The position numbers were made by a program, and so were the translations under genes. Below are positions 7,762 to 15,737 of a stretch of DNA of 64,000 nt, one piece after another. Position 1 is the stretch's first letter, and every line of letters starts with the position of its first letter. The stretch is from contig NZ_SNXU01000001.1 of assembly GCF_004362515.1 (NCBI RefSeq), forward strand, positions 4,836,001 to 4,900,000, in the 5' to 3' direction. Under the pieces are notes generated by a model. The model was not told the DNA's origin. It searched no databases and saw only the letters and a program-made list of their open reading frames with translations. This stretch comes from Actinokineospora alba (GTDB lineage Bacteria; Actinomycetota; Actinomycetes; Mycobacteriales; Pseudonocardiaceae).

Positions 7762-9525
7762 TCAGACCGCCTGGTGGGCGGCGAGGTAGCGGGTGTCGGC
7801 TCTCGGGTCGACCCGCAGCGCGTGCTGGCCTCGCCGCTCACCGGGACGGCCGCGCAGCACCTCGACGCGGTCCGCGCCCGGCCGGGTGAGCACCCAGCTC
7901 GACCCGGCCACCGCCTTGGCCTGCTTCTTCAGCGGGGCCAGCAGCCGCGAGGCCTCCCGGTAGGACGCGACCGTCCGCACGCCGCAGACCAGCGAGGCCA
8001 GCGACACGGTCACCGTCATGCCCTCGGTCACCCAGGTCTGGTCGACCACCCGGCCCGCGAGCGTGGCGATCTCGTCGAGCTCGGTGACGATCAGGAAGTC
8101 GTCGCCGCCGACGTGGCTGACCCGGGTGCCCGGCAGGTCCGCCTCGGCGTCGGCCAGGGCGCGGCCGATCGAGCGGATCAGGTCGTCGCCCGCGGCGAAC
8201 CCGACGGTGTCGTTGACCGCCTTGAACGAGTCGACGTCGAGCCAGGCCACGACGAACATCTCGTTGTTGTGGATGCGGCGGTCGATCTCGCGGTCGACGA
8301 TCTCCGCGCCGGGCAGCCTGGTCACCGGGTTCAGCGCGGCGGCCTGCTCGATCTTGGACTCGGCGACGCCGCGCACCACCTCGGTCAGCCGGACCACGCC
8401 CAGGCACACCCGGTGGTTGTCCACCACCACGATGTCGTCGCCCGCGCGCTCCCAGTCGGCGTCGCCGACCATCTCCAGCAGTTGCAGCCCGGTCGCGTCG
8501 GCGCGGATCACCCGCGGCGCGTCGGCGTGCCTGCTCGCGGGCTTCTTCGCGTTGAGGGCGTGGCCGTAGGGGCCGGTCACCGCGATCAGGAAGCGGCTGC
8601 GCTCCACCGAGTACGTCGGCCTGCCGTAGTTGTCGACCAGGATGACGCCGTTGATCGTCGGCGCCGCGGCGAGGGCGTCGCGGACCTCCTCGGCGGTCAC
8701 CGTCTCCGGCAGGGTCGTCGCGGGGCGCAGGAAGTCGACGACCATCGGCACGCCGGGGGCCTCGTTGGTGGTCCGGGTGGTCGCGTTGAGCTCGATGATG
8801 TCGGCGACCTGGCGCGGCAGCGGCACCAGCGTCGTCGCGTCCGCCGTCTCACCCGCCAGCAGCGCGCCCTGGGCCAGGCGCACGCCGAGCCGGTTGAGGC
8901 AGAGCAGTTGGTCCTCGCTGTCGACGCCGACCGCGGCGAGTCGGATGCCGGTGCGTGAGCAGAAGTGGGCGAGGCTCTCCACGATCGCCAGGCTGGCGGG
9001 CTCGTCGGGCAGACCGCCGATCAGGTGCGCGTCGAGCTTGACCAGGTCGGGCGCGACGTCGGCGAGCAGGGAGAGCGGCAGGTCGCCGTCGCCGACCGAG
9101 TCGAACGCGATGCGGTAGCCGAGCTCGCGCAGCTGGTCGAGCCCGCGCAGCAGTTCGGCGCGGTGCACCTGGCTGAACGGCGGGCTGATCTCCAGGACCA
9201 CCTCGGTCTGGTGCCGCCCGGTCTCCTTGAGCGCCGGACGCAACGCGGCGATCAGCTCCTCGGCCTTGGTCGCGGTCGCGGCGAGGATGTTCACGTGCAG
9301 CGGCACGGCGACATCGTGGCGCGCGGCGGCCAACACGGCACGGCTCGCGAGGGTGATGTCGGTTTCGACCAGGCGACCGGATTTCCCGGCTTTTCGGAGC
9401 AAGTCATAGATTCCGCCGGATTTGGGCCGCGCGAGTGCCTCCACCGCGACGGGCTCCCCGGTACGGGTGCTGAGCAACGGCTGGAACGCGAAACTGACGT
9501 CCTGAACCATGGTCACGGGCGTCAT
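7762..9525 (-). CDS. EAL-CBS-GGDEF composite signalling protein
   Basis: 587 residues. An N-terminal EAL-like domain (about 1-235) begins with FQPLLSTRTGEPVAVEAL. A CBS pair occupies the middle (about 250-395). A C-terminal GGDEF domain (about 400-560) carries VGGDDFL. The EAL site looks degraded: the usual DDFG motif reads FDSVGDG and the ELTE motif reads EISP, although VKLD remains. The GGDEF signature is GGDDF, replacing the catalytic Glu by Asp. The protein may therefore be a weak enzyme or a c-di-GMP/nucleotide sensor rather than a classical cyclase or phosphodiesterase. No membrane segment is seen. ATG 9525 is used; an in-frame ATG at 9510 is possible. It ends 1 bp from glmS in convergent orientation. 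Confidence 0.88.
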   Translation of the reverse strand: MTPVTMVQDVSFAFQPLLSTRTGEPVAVEALARPKSGGIYDLLRKAGKSGRLVETDITLASRAVLAAARHDVAVPLHVNILAATATKAEELIAALRPALKETGRHQTEVVLEISPPFSQVHRAELLRGLDQLRELGYRIAFDSVGDGDLPLSLLADVAPDLVKLDAHLIGGLPDEPASLAIVESLAHFCSRTGIRLAAVGVDSEDQLLCLNRLGVRLAQGALLAGETADATTLVPLPRQVADIIELNATTRTTNEAPGVPMVVDFLRPATTLPETVTAEEVRDALAAAPTINGVILVDNYGRPTYSVERSRFLIAVTGPYGHALNAKKPASRHADAPRVIRADATGLQLLEMVGDADWERAGDDIVVVDNHRVCLGVVRLTEVVRGVAESKIEQAAALNPVTRLPGAEIVDREIDRRIHNNEMFVVAWLDVDSFKAVNDTVGFAAGDDLIRSIGRALADAEADLPGTRVSHVGGDDFLIVTELDEIATLAGRVVDQTWVTEGMTVTVSLASLVCGVRTVASYREASRLLAPLKKQAKAVAGSSWVLTRPGADRVEVLRGRPGERRGQHALRVDPRADTRYLAAHQAV

Positions 9526-9665
9526 AGTGCCTGTTCCAGGCCCTTTTGTGAGCAGAGGTCACCAGCTGTTCACTTAGCTGTGGTCCACCTCACGACAGTT
9601 GGGGGAGCGGTGGACACACACGCAACCCGAAAGGGTGAATTATGCAAATGCGGCATTGGGAATGA

Positions 9666-10781
9666 CTACCGCAGTATGGCCATGGTTCTGCGAATTCTCC
9701 ACGGAACGTCCCGGAACAAGGCCGCCATCGCCGCGGTCGTCCCACGCACGTCGTCGCGGCCGGTGAGGTAGGCGTCGCGAAGGTCGGCGGGCAGGGCGAA
9801 GAAAGTGTCGAAGAAGGCCGGGAAGCGCTCGGCGGGCAGCGCGGTCAGGGTGCGCAGCCCGCGCAGGCGCAGCCCGTGGACGACTCGGGCGGCGGGGGAC
9901 CAGACGGCCGCGCGGGCGGCGGCCCTGGCCTTCGCCGGTCCGTCGGGCAGGGCCGCGGCGATCGCCCCGGCGACCTGGGGGGCGACGGCGAGGGCGTCGC
10001 CCAGGCTGTACCCGGTGGCGGGATGGATCATCCCGCCTGCCGCCCCGAACGCGACCACGTCCCCACCCCACGGCGGCGCGATATCGAGGGCGAACCGCAC
10101 CCACTCGGTCTCGTCGGTCAGGCTGATTCCCCGCGAGCGGAGCCGAGAGACCAGCACGTCGCGGGCCACCCCGGGACGGGCGGCCAGGCTCGTCTCCTCC
10201 AGCAGGACCCGGTTCCCGGGCAGTGGCACGGCGTAGAGGAAGGTGGCGAGGCCGTTGGCGGTGATCCAGTCGTCCATGAACACGGCCTCGCCGGGCGCCA
10301 CGAAGGCGGAGGCGGCTTTCGCGGAAACGATCACCCCGAACGCCGTCTGCTCGGTCCGCGGCGGCCGGGGCGACCCTCCGGTCAGGACGCGTCGAGCCCC
10401 GGAGGCGTCGACGGTCACCGCGCAGGCGATGCGCCTGCCGTCGTCCAGGGTGATCGTGGATCCCCGCGGTCCGTGCTCGGCCCCGCGCACCCGCCCGGCG
10501 AACACGGTGACGTCGGACCGGGCGAACCCGGCGAGCACGGATTCGTTGTGCAGCACGCGATACCCACGCTCAAGCCGCCGCCCAGCCGCCCGCACGGCGG
10601 TGGCCCTGGTGACCTGCGCCTCCGGCGGGAGGAAAGCGCACTGGTCATCCCACACCCCGTACGTCGCCGCCCAGGGCCCATACGGATCAGGGTCCACCAG
10701 CCCGGTCCGCAACCCCAGCCCCGCGCAGTGATACGCCACCGCCCACCCCGCGGGCCCCGCCCCCACCACCACAACATCCAC
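9666..10781 (-). CDS. crtY: Lycopene cyclase (CrtY/CrtL family)
   Basis: 371 residues from GTG 10781, which follows a GGGGGG ribosome site. An FAD/NAD-binding flavoprotein that closes the ends of lycopene to beta-rings. It has the N-terminal dinucleotide fold VVVVGAGPAGWA, VWDDQCAF near residue 60, and the diagnostic C-terminal motif GGMIHPATGYSLGDAL. The longer open frame to 10847 would read through the palindromic element and is rejected. No crtE, crtB or crtI is in the window, so the rest of the carotenoid pathway must lie elsewhere. The methyltransferase and oxidoreductase upstream share its strand. The product specificity (mono- or dicyclic) cannot be told. Confidence 0.83.
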   Translation of the reverse strand: MDVVVVGAGPAGWAVAYHCAGLGLRTGLVDPDPYGPWAATYGVWDDQCAFLPPEAQVTRATAVRAAGRRLERGYRVLHNESVLAGFARSDVTVFAGRVRGAEHGPRGSTITLDDGRRIACAVTVDASGARRVLTGGSPRPPRTEQTAFGVIVSAKAASAFVAPGEAVFMDDWITANGLATFLYAVPLPGNRVLLEETSLAARPGVARDVLVSRLRSRGISLTDETEWVRFALDIAPPWGGDVVAFGAAGGMIHPATGYSLGDALAVAPQVAGAIAAALPDGPAKARAAARAAVWSPAARVVHGLRLRGLRTLTALPAERFPAFFDTFFALPADLRDAYLTGRDDVRGTTAAMAALFRDVPWRIRRTMAILR

Positions 10782-10803
10782 CCCCCGATCCCACCACGCC
10801 CAC

Positions 10804-10930
10804 CCGCGAGTCGCCCCGCCAGGCAACCGAGTCGCCCCGTCCGGCAAGCGAGTTCGACATTGGCGAATCGCGAATGTCGAACTCGCTGACCTGGAGGGGC
10901 GACTCGGTTGCCTGGCGGGGCGACTCGCGG
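10804..10930. repeat. 127-bp palindromic element, copy 2
   Basis: Same architecture as copy 1, with the centre at 10867. Complementarity extends 3 bp further each side (10801-10933). At arm offsets 24 and 46 both arms differ from the other copies in a paired way (A to C and T to C with complementary changes opposite), so base pairing is kept. It lies 5 nt after the methyltransferase stop (10936) and 22 nt before the crtY start. Confidence 0.95.
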
Positions 10931-10935
10931 GTGGG

Positions 10936-11766
10936 TCAGGTGGGGAGGTGGGCGAAGTGGACGGTTTTGGCGGTGAGGAGGAAGAGGTCGGGGCGGAGGG
11001 CTACGCCTGCTGGGTCGGTGGGGTCGAGCAGGCGGTCGAGGGTGGCGAGGTCCTCGGCGTCCAGCGTCCCGTCGAGCATCGTGCGGCGGTGCCCCAGGTA
11101 CCGGGTGACCGAAGCCCGCGGGCCCTCGGCCAACGGAGCCGGGTGGTCCACCAGGAAACTCTTCGAACGCACCGAGACCAGCCCCGCCGCCCGCAGCATC
11201 GAAGGCCAGTCCTCGACCACCGCCACCGACCCGGGAAGCTCCGCCCGCATCTGGCTGAACCGCTCCTCGCGGGCCGCGTCCAGCCGCGCCTGCAGCCCCG
11301 GCCTGCCGAAACCCAGGTCGCGGGGCAGCGAACGTGCGGGCAGTTCGCCCTCGACGACGGCCAGGACGCCGCCCGGTTCGAGGAGTCCGGCCAGCCGGTT
11401 CAGGGCGTCCTGCTGGTCGCCGACGTGGTGCACGACCTGCCCGGACCACACAAGATCCGCCCGCCCGAGGTCGGACAGTCCCTCCGGGAACGAAGCCACC
11501 CGCGTCCGCAGGCTCACGCCGAGCCGGGCGGCCCGCTTCTCCGCGCGTTCCAACAGTTCCGGCGATCCGTCCACCGCGGTCACCTCCGCGTCCGGGAACA
11601 CCTCCGCCATGCGGCAGGCGGCCACGCCCGGTCCGCTGCCGATGTCCAGGACCCGACGCGGTCGCAGGTCGCGAAGCTCGTCGAGTGCCTGGCGCACATA
11701 GGGGCTGTGCGTCTCGCCTTCGAGTTCCAACATGTCGGCCATCGCGGCCCAGTCCAGGTGTGTCAT
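10936..11766 (-). CDS. Class I SAM-dependent methyltransferase
   Basis: 276 residues. Rossmann-fold methyltransferase with motif I VLDIGSGPGVAA (about residues 40-51), acidic motif II end VTAVDGSPELL and motif IV region DLVWSGQVVHHVGD. The C-terminal half is family-specific. ATG 11766 overlaps the TGA of the upstream oxidoreductase gene (ATGA), so the two are coupled. The substrate is unknown. Position between a thioredoxin-reductase-like enzyme and lycopene cyclase does not define it. Similar stand-alone methyltransferases act on small molecules. Confidence 0.85.
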   Translation of the reverse strand: MTHLDWAAMADMLELEGETHSPYVRQALDELRDLRPRRVLDIGSGPGVAACRMAEVFPDAEVTAVDGSPELLERAEKRAARLGVSLRTRVASFPEGLSDLGRADLVWSGQVVHHVGDQQDALNRLAGLLEPGGVLAVVEGELPARSLPRDLGFGRPGLQARLDAAREERFSQMRAELPGSVAVVEDWPSMLRAAGLVSVRSKSFLVDHPAPLAEGPRASVTRYLGHRRTMLDGTLDAEDLATLDRLLDPTDPAGVALRPDLFLLTAKTVHFAHLPT

Positions 11767-12653
11767 AGCGCGCCCTCCAGCATTTCTTCCTCGATCAGGT
11801 CCAGGTTCACCGCGGCCGCCGCCGTCGCACCGGCCGCGGCGGCCGTCACTACCTGCGCCCTCGGGTCGACCACATTGCCCACCGCCCACACGCCCGCGAC
11901 GCTGGTCCGTCCACTCGGGTCCACCGCGACCCAGCCGTCCACCCGGGCGCAGCCCAGCCCGGTCAGCAACACGTCATTGGGGACGAACGTCGGCGCTACG
12001 AACAGGGCTGACCGTTCCACCACCGACCCGTCCGCCAGCCGCACCCCGCGCAGCCGGTCGTCCTCGACGACCAACCCGTCGACCCGGCCGTCGACGATCC
12101 GCACCCCGCGCGCGGTCAGCTTGGCCCGACCAGGTTCGTCGAGCGTCCCGGCGAAGAACACGACATCGTCGGACCATTGCCGCACCAGCAGCGCCTGGTG
12201 CACCGACTCCGGTCGAGTGCCGAGCACACCGACCGGCTCGCCGCGCACCTCCCAGCCGTGGCAATACGGGCAGTGCAGCACGTCCTTGCCCCACCGCTCC
12301 CGGATTCCGGGCAACTCGGGCAGCTCGTCGCGTAGCCCCGTCGCCACGATCACCCGTCGTGCGCGGATCGTCCACTCGGCCAGTTCGACCTCGAAGCCGT
12401 CGCCCGCGACCCGCAGGGCGCGAACATCGCTCGGCACCACCCGTCCGCCGTACCGCTCGACCTCCGCCCGACCCGCCGCGACCAGCTCCGCGGGCGGCAT
12501 CCCGTCGCGCGACAGGAACCCGTGGACCCCCTGCGCCGGCGCATTCCGCGGGGCGCCCGAATCGACGACCATGACCTGCCTGCGGGCCCTGGCCAGCACG
12601 AGCGCCGCGTTGAGCCCGCCCGCGCCCCCGCCGATGACCACTACTTCCTCCAT
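11763..12653 (-). CDS. Thioredoxin-reductase-like FAD/NAD(P) oxidoreductase
   Basis: 296 residues, the size of low-molecular-weight thioredoxin reductases. N-terminal FAD motif VVIGGGAGGLNAALVLARA, redox pair C128-x-x-C131 in HCPYCHGWE, and the second FAD contact VWAVGNVVDP near the C-terminus. The NADPH fold in the middle is weak (GVLGTRPESV). Small actinobacterial homologues of this type use a thiol-disulfide relay and often sit beside their regulator. Here an XRE-cupin gene is transcribed divergently 77 bp away. GGAGGTGTCAC provides the ribosome site. It is translationally coupled to the downstream methyltransferase. The partner thiol protein is unknown. Confidence 0.87.
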   Translation of the reverse strand: MEEVVVIGGGAGGLNAALVLARARRQVMVVDSGAPRNAPAQGVHGFLSRDGMPPAELVAAGRAEVERYGGRVVPSDVRALRVAGDGFEVELAEWTIRARRVIVATGLRDELPELPGIRERWGKDVLHCPYCHGWEVRGEPVGVLGTRPESVHQALLVRQWSDDVVFFAGTLDEPGRAKLTARGVRIVDGRVDGLVVEDDRLRGVRLADGSVVERSALFVAPTFVPNDVLLTGLGCARVDGWVAVDPSGRTSVAGVWAVGNVVDPRAQVVTAAAAGATAAAAVNLDLIEEEMLEGAL

Positions 12654-12695
12654 GTGACACCTCCTGCGTACGACAGTGCGCCACAGCGGGCCGAC

Positions 12696-12724
12696 TTGAC
12701 AAACCTTGTTGCTGTTTCTGCAAT
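12696..12724 (+). promoter_or_regulatory. Promoter of the XRE-cupin gene (leaderless)
   Basis: TTGACA (12696-12701), 17-bp spacer, TGCAAT (12719-12724). The start ATG at 12731 follows the -10 by 6 nt, so transcription and translation probably begin together. Confidence 0.7.
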
Positions 12725-12730
12725 AGAGGG

Positions 12731-13297
12731 ATGGAAGAAGTACTGGCCGCGGTCGGACCCCGGCTCAAGCACATCCGCCACCAGCGCGACTGCACCCTGG
12801 CGGCGCTGTCGGAGAAGACCGGGATCTCGGTCAGCACCCTGTCCCGGTTGGAGTCCGGGCAGCGCAAGCCGAGCCTGGAGCTGTTGCTGCCGATCGCGCA
12901 CGCCCACCAGGTGCCGCTGGACGAACTGGTCGGCGCGCCGCCGGTCGGCGACCCCCGGGTGCGGCTCAAGCCGGTCAGACACGGCGAGTTGACCGTGGTG
13001 CCGCTGACCCAGCAGCCCGGCGGTCTGCAGGCGTACAAAATGGTCATCCCGCCCCGCCGCGCCGAGCCGGACCCGCGAACCCATGAGGGCTACGAGTGGC
13101 TCTACGTGCTCAACGGCAAGCTGCGCCTCGTCCTCGCCGAGCACGACATAGTGCTCAAGGCGGGCGAGGTCGCGGAGTTCGACACCCGGCTGCCGCACTG
13201 GTTCGGCAGCACCGGCGACGAACCGGTCGAGATCCTCAGCCTGTTCGGCCCGCAAGGCGAACGCATGCACGTCCGCGCGAGTCCCCGCGGCAAGTAA
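12731..13297 (+). CDS. XRE-family regulator with C-terminal cupin domain
   Basis: 188 residues. Helix-turn-helix of the Cro/C1 type at about 8-62 (TLAALSEKTGISVSTLSRLES), then a cupin at about 95-180 (THEGYEWLYVLNGKLRLVL and AEFDTRLPHWFGS). The cupin probably senses a small ligand. This architecture is common for regulators of adjacent catabolic or redox genes. The divergent oxidoreductase-methyltransferase operon, sharing a 77-bp intergenic region, is the likely target (inference). Confidence 0.9.
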   Translation: MEEVLAAVGPRLKHIRHQRDCTLAALSEKTGISVSTLSRLESGQRKPSLELLLPIAHAHQVPLDELVGAPPVGDPRVRLKPVRHGELTVVPLTQQPGGLQAYKMVIPPRRAEPDPRTHEGYEWLYVLNGKLRLVLAEHDIVLKAGEVAEFDTRLPHWFGSTGDEPVEILSLFGPQGERMHVRASPRGK

Positions 13298-13453
13298 CCC
13301 GCAGCGGCTCTTGAGAAACCCGGCCCCCACCAGCTGGACCTAAGGGGACCGGGACGAGAGCCGACCACGGTGCCCACCGGACCGCACCTATGAGACTCGA
13401 GGCGACCAACCATGAAATTTCCGGGGAGGCGGACTAGCACTAGCCTCGGCGCT

Positions 13454-15010
13454 ATGCCAGATCACCTCCGTCACCGTGAGTCCCGTCGCGACGCCGGGCC
13501 GGGTCCGGTCGACCTAGCCGCGACACCGTTCCGCGGGGACCGCGACCGGATCGTCGCCTCGCCGTTCTTCGCCCGGCTGGGCGGGGTGACGCAGGTGGTC
13601 AGCGCCAGCGGGTCCGGGCTGCTGCACAACCGGCTCACCCACAGCCTCAAGGTCGCCCAGATCGCGCGCGCGATCGCGGAGCGGCTGATCTCCAACCCGG
13701 AACTCGCGCCGCTGCTCGAGGACCTCGGTGGCTGCGACCCGGATGTGGTCGAGGCGGCGTCCCTCGCCCACGATCTCGGGCACCCGCCGTTTGGCCACCT
13801 CGGCGAGCAGGTCCTCGACCGCCTCGCCCGGCACCGGTTCGGCCTGCCCGACGGGTTCGAGGGCAACGCGCAGAGCTTCCGGATCATCACCACCACCGAC
13901 ACCCGCGGCCCGCGTGCCGCCGGTCTCGACCTCACCGCCGCCGTCCGTGCGGCGACGCTCAAGTACCCGTGGACGCGCCTGACGCACCCGTCTCCGCACC
14001 CGCGGGAGATGGCCGACCCGCCGCGCGGCGCCGCCGAGCCGAAGGACGCGCCGGGGACCGGGTCGAGCAAGTTTTCCGCCTACGTCACCGAACTCGACGA
14101 CCTGACCCAGTGCCGCACGTCCTTCGACAAGCGGGTCGAGACCTGGCAGCAGACCGTCGAGTCCTCGGTCATGGACAACGCCGACGACATCGCCTACGCG
14201 ATCCACGACCTTGAGGACTTCCACCGCATCGGCGTGCTGCAGCACGCGCCGGTGTCGGCGGAACTGGGGCAGTGGGAGTCCGACCGCGCCGAGTTCGCCG
14301 CCTTCGACGACGAGGAACTGGCCAAGCACCAGCGCAGGCCAGGCCAGTCCCTGGAGGCCCTGCGCCGCCGCCTGCACGCGCGCGACTCCTGGATGGTCGA
14401 CGACGAGGTCTTCGCCGCGGCTGTGTCGCGCGTGCGCGACGAACTGGTCGACGACCTGCTGTCGGTCCCGTTCGACGGCTCGGTCGCCGCCGAACAGGCC
14501 TTCGGCCGCTTCGCGTCGGGCTGGACCGCCCGGCTCGTCGGCGGCGTGCACGTGCTGGCCGACCCGCCGACCCGGTCCGGGCACGTGCTGCTGGGCCGCG
14601 AGCAGTGGCACGAGGTGCAGGTCCTCAAGTTCGTCCACCGCCGGTTCGTCCTGCTGCGCCCGGATCTGGCCCTCTACCAGCGCGGACAGGCGCGGCTGCT
14701 GACGTCGCTGGTCGAGGCGCTGGAGCAGTGGATGAGCGACCGGTACGAAGCCGACCGACTCCCACGCAGGCTGCACGACCTGGTCGAACTCGCCCACAGC
14801 GAGTACCTGATGCTGGCCGCCGACCACCCGAGGACCCTCATCGGCGCGGCGGGCGAGCAGCCCTCGGGCCCGGCCGCCATCCTGTCGCTGGCCCGGGGCC
14901 GCGCGGTGATCGACTTCGTCGCGTCCCTCACCGACGGTCAGGCGGCGGACCTCCTGGAGGCGCTCTCAGGGCGCACCGGCCAGTTCTGGTCCGACTCCTT
15001 CGTACTCTGA
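13454..15010 (+). CDS. dGTPase-like HD-domain triphosphohydrolase
   Basis: 518 residues from ATG 13454. HD superfamily: NRLTHSLKV (first His), AHDLGHPPFGHLGE (metal-binding HD pair) and GFEGNAQSFRI, all hallmarks of deoxyguanosinetriphosphate triphosphohydrolases, which cleave dGTP to deoxyguanosine and tripolyphosphate. DNADDIAYAIHDLED gives the last Asp ligand. The protein is about 100 residues longer than usual actinobacterial Dgt and lacks their RYxPE N-terminus, so substrate range may differ. TAGCCT ends 7 nt before ATG 13454, which suits a leaderless start. ATG 13412, with a possible GAGG site, is the alternative. VLRF1 follows at 4 bp. Confidence 0.85.
   Translation: MPDHLRHRESRRDAGPGPVDLAATPFRGDRDRIVASPFFARLGGVTQVVSASGSGLLHNRLTHSLKVAQIARAIAERLISNPELAPLLEDLGGCDPDVVEAASLAHDLGHPPFGHLGEQVLDRLARHRFGLPDGFEGNAQSFRIITTTDTRGPRAAGLDLTAAVRAATLKYPWTRLTHPSPHPREMADPPRGAAEPKDAPGTGSSKFSAYVTELDDLTQCRTSFDKRVETWQQTVESSVMDNADDIAYAIHDLEDFHRIGVLQHAPVSAELGQWESDRAEFAAFDDEELAKHQRRPGQSLEALRRRLHARDSWMVDDEVFAAAVSRVRDELVDDLLSVPFDGSVAAEQAFGRFASGWTARLVGGVHVLADPPTRSGHVLLGREQWHEVQVLKFVHRRFVLLRPDLALYQRGQARLLTSLVEALEQWMSDRYEADRLPRRLHDLVELAHSEYLMLAADHPRTLIGAAGEQPSGPAAILSLARGRAVIDFVASLTDGQAADLLEALSGRTGQFWSDSFVL
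15003..15008 (+). promoter_or_regulatory. Putative -10 box for VLRF1 inside the end of the dGTPase-like gene
   Basis: TACTCT ends exactly 6 nt before ATG 15015 and overlaps the last codons of the upstream gene. It suggests an independent leaderless transcript besides co-transcription. No convincing -35 is seen. Confidence 0.45.
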
Positions 15011-15014
15011 GCCC

Positions 15015-15686
15015 ATGAGCAAAGCGCGAACTGTCGCCGGCGGTGGTCGGGCGGTGGAGATCACCGCCGACCGGATCGCGGGCTGGTACGACCGGTTCGC
15101 CGACCGTCACGGCGGGATCAGCCGCACGGTGGCGACCGCGGAGTCGATCGTCGTCGAGGCGGTGGACGGCGCCACCGCGACCGTCGCGGTCCCCTTCGCG
15201 CCGCTCGACACCGAACCGGGGGAGTGGGCGGGACTGCGCGTCGACCTCCTGATCGCGCACCTGGAACGTCCACGCAAGGTCGGCTTGCTGCTGGTCCGGC
15301 TGGGCGGCCACAGCCTCGGGGTCGCCGAAGCCGGGAAGGTGACGGTGTCGCGCACCGACCGCAGACAGGTTCACGGCCGCAACGCCGCGGGCGGCTGGTC
15401 ACAACACCGCTTCGCGCGCCGCCGGGAGGGTCAGGTCAGGCAGGCGATGGAAGCCGCCGCCCGCGACGTCGCCGACGTGCTCGGCACCCGAGTGTCCGAA
15501 TTGGACGCGGTAGTTCTGGGCGGCGACAAGAGCGCTCTGGACATCTTGCGCGGACAGCGTTCGCTGGCCCCGGTGTTCGCATTGGCCGAACCGAGGGTCC
15601 TCGACGTCCCCGACCCCCGCCGCACCGTGTTGGACGATGCGGCCGAACGCGCCTTCTCAGTGGAGATCGTCGTGCGCGACAGCTGA
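15015..15686 (+). CDS. VLRF1-family peptidyl-tRNA hydrolase / release factor (actinobacterial type)
   Basis: 223 residues. Related to the catalytic domain of eukaryotic Vms1/ANKZF1, which frees nascent chains from tRNA on stalled large ribosomal subunits. The signature is the GGQ-like stretch AAGGWSQHRFARRREGQ at about 124-140, preceded by a substrate-facing motif (TDRRQVHGR). The C-terminal region (LDAVVLGGDKSALDIL) is an eRF1-like fold element. The full family name is established in actinobacteria; the cellular role here, ribosome rescue, is inferred. It lies 4 bp after the dGTPase-like gene. Confidence 0.85.
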   Translation: MSKARTVAGGGRAVEITADRIAGWYDRFADRHGGISRTVATAESIVVEAVDGATATVAVPFAPLDTEPGEWAGLRVDLLIAHLERPRKVGLLLVRLGGHSLGVAEAGKVTVSRTDRRQVHGRNAAGGWSQHRFARRREGQVRQAMEAAARDVADVLGTRVSELDAVVLGGDKSALDILRGQRSLAPVFALAEPRVLDVPDPRRTVLDDAAERAFSVEIVVRDS

Positions 15687-15737
15687 CTCCCAGCTGACAC
15701 ACAGCCAGGACACAGAATCGGTGCGCACAGTGGACGT

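Noticed and set aside
10782..10847. N-terminal extension of crtY to GTG/ATG 10847
   Set aside because: It reads the 127-bp repeat, and GTG 10781 has a GGGGGG ribosome site and begins the dinucleotide fold.
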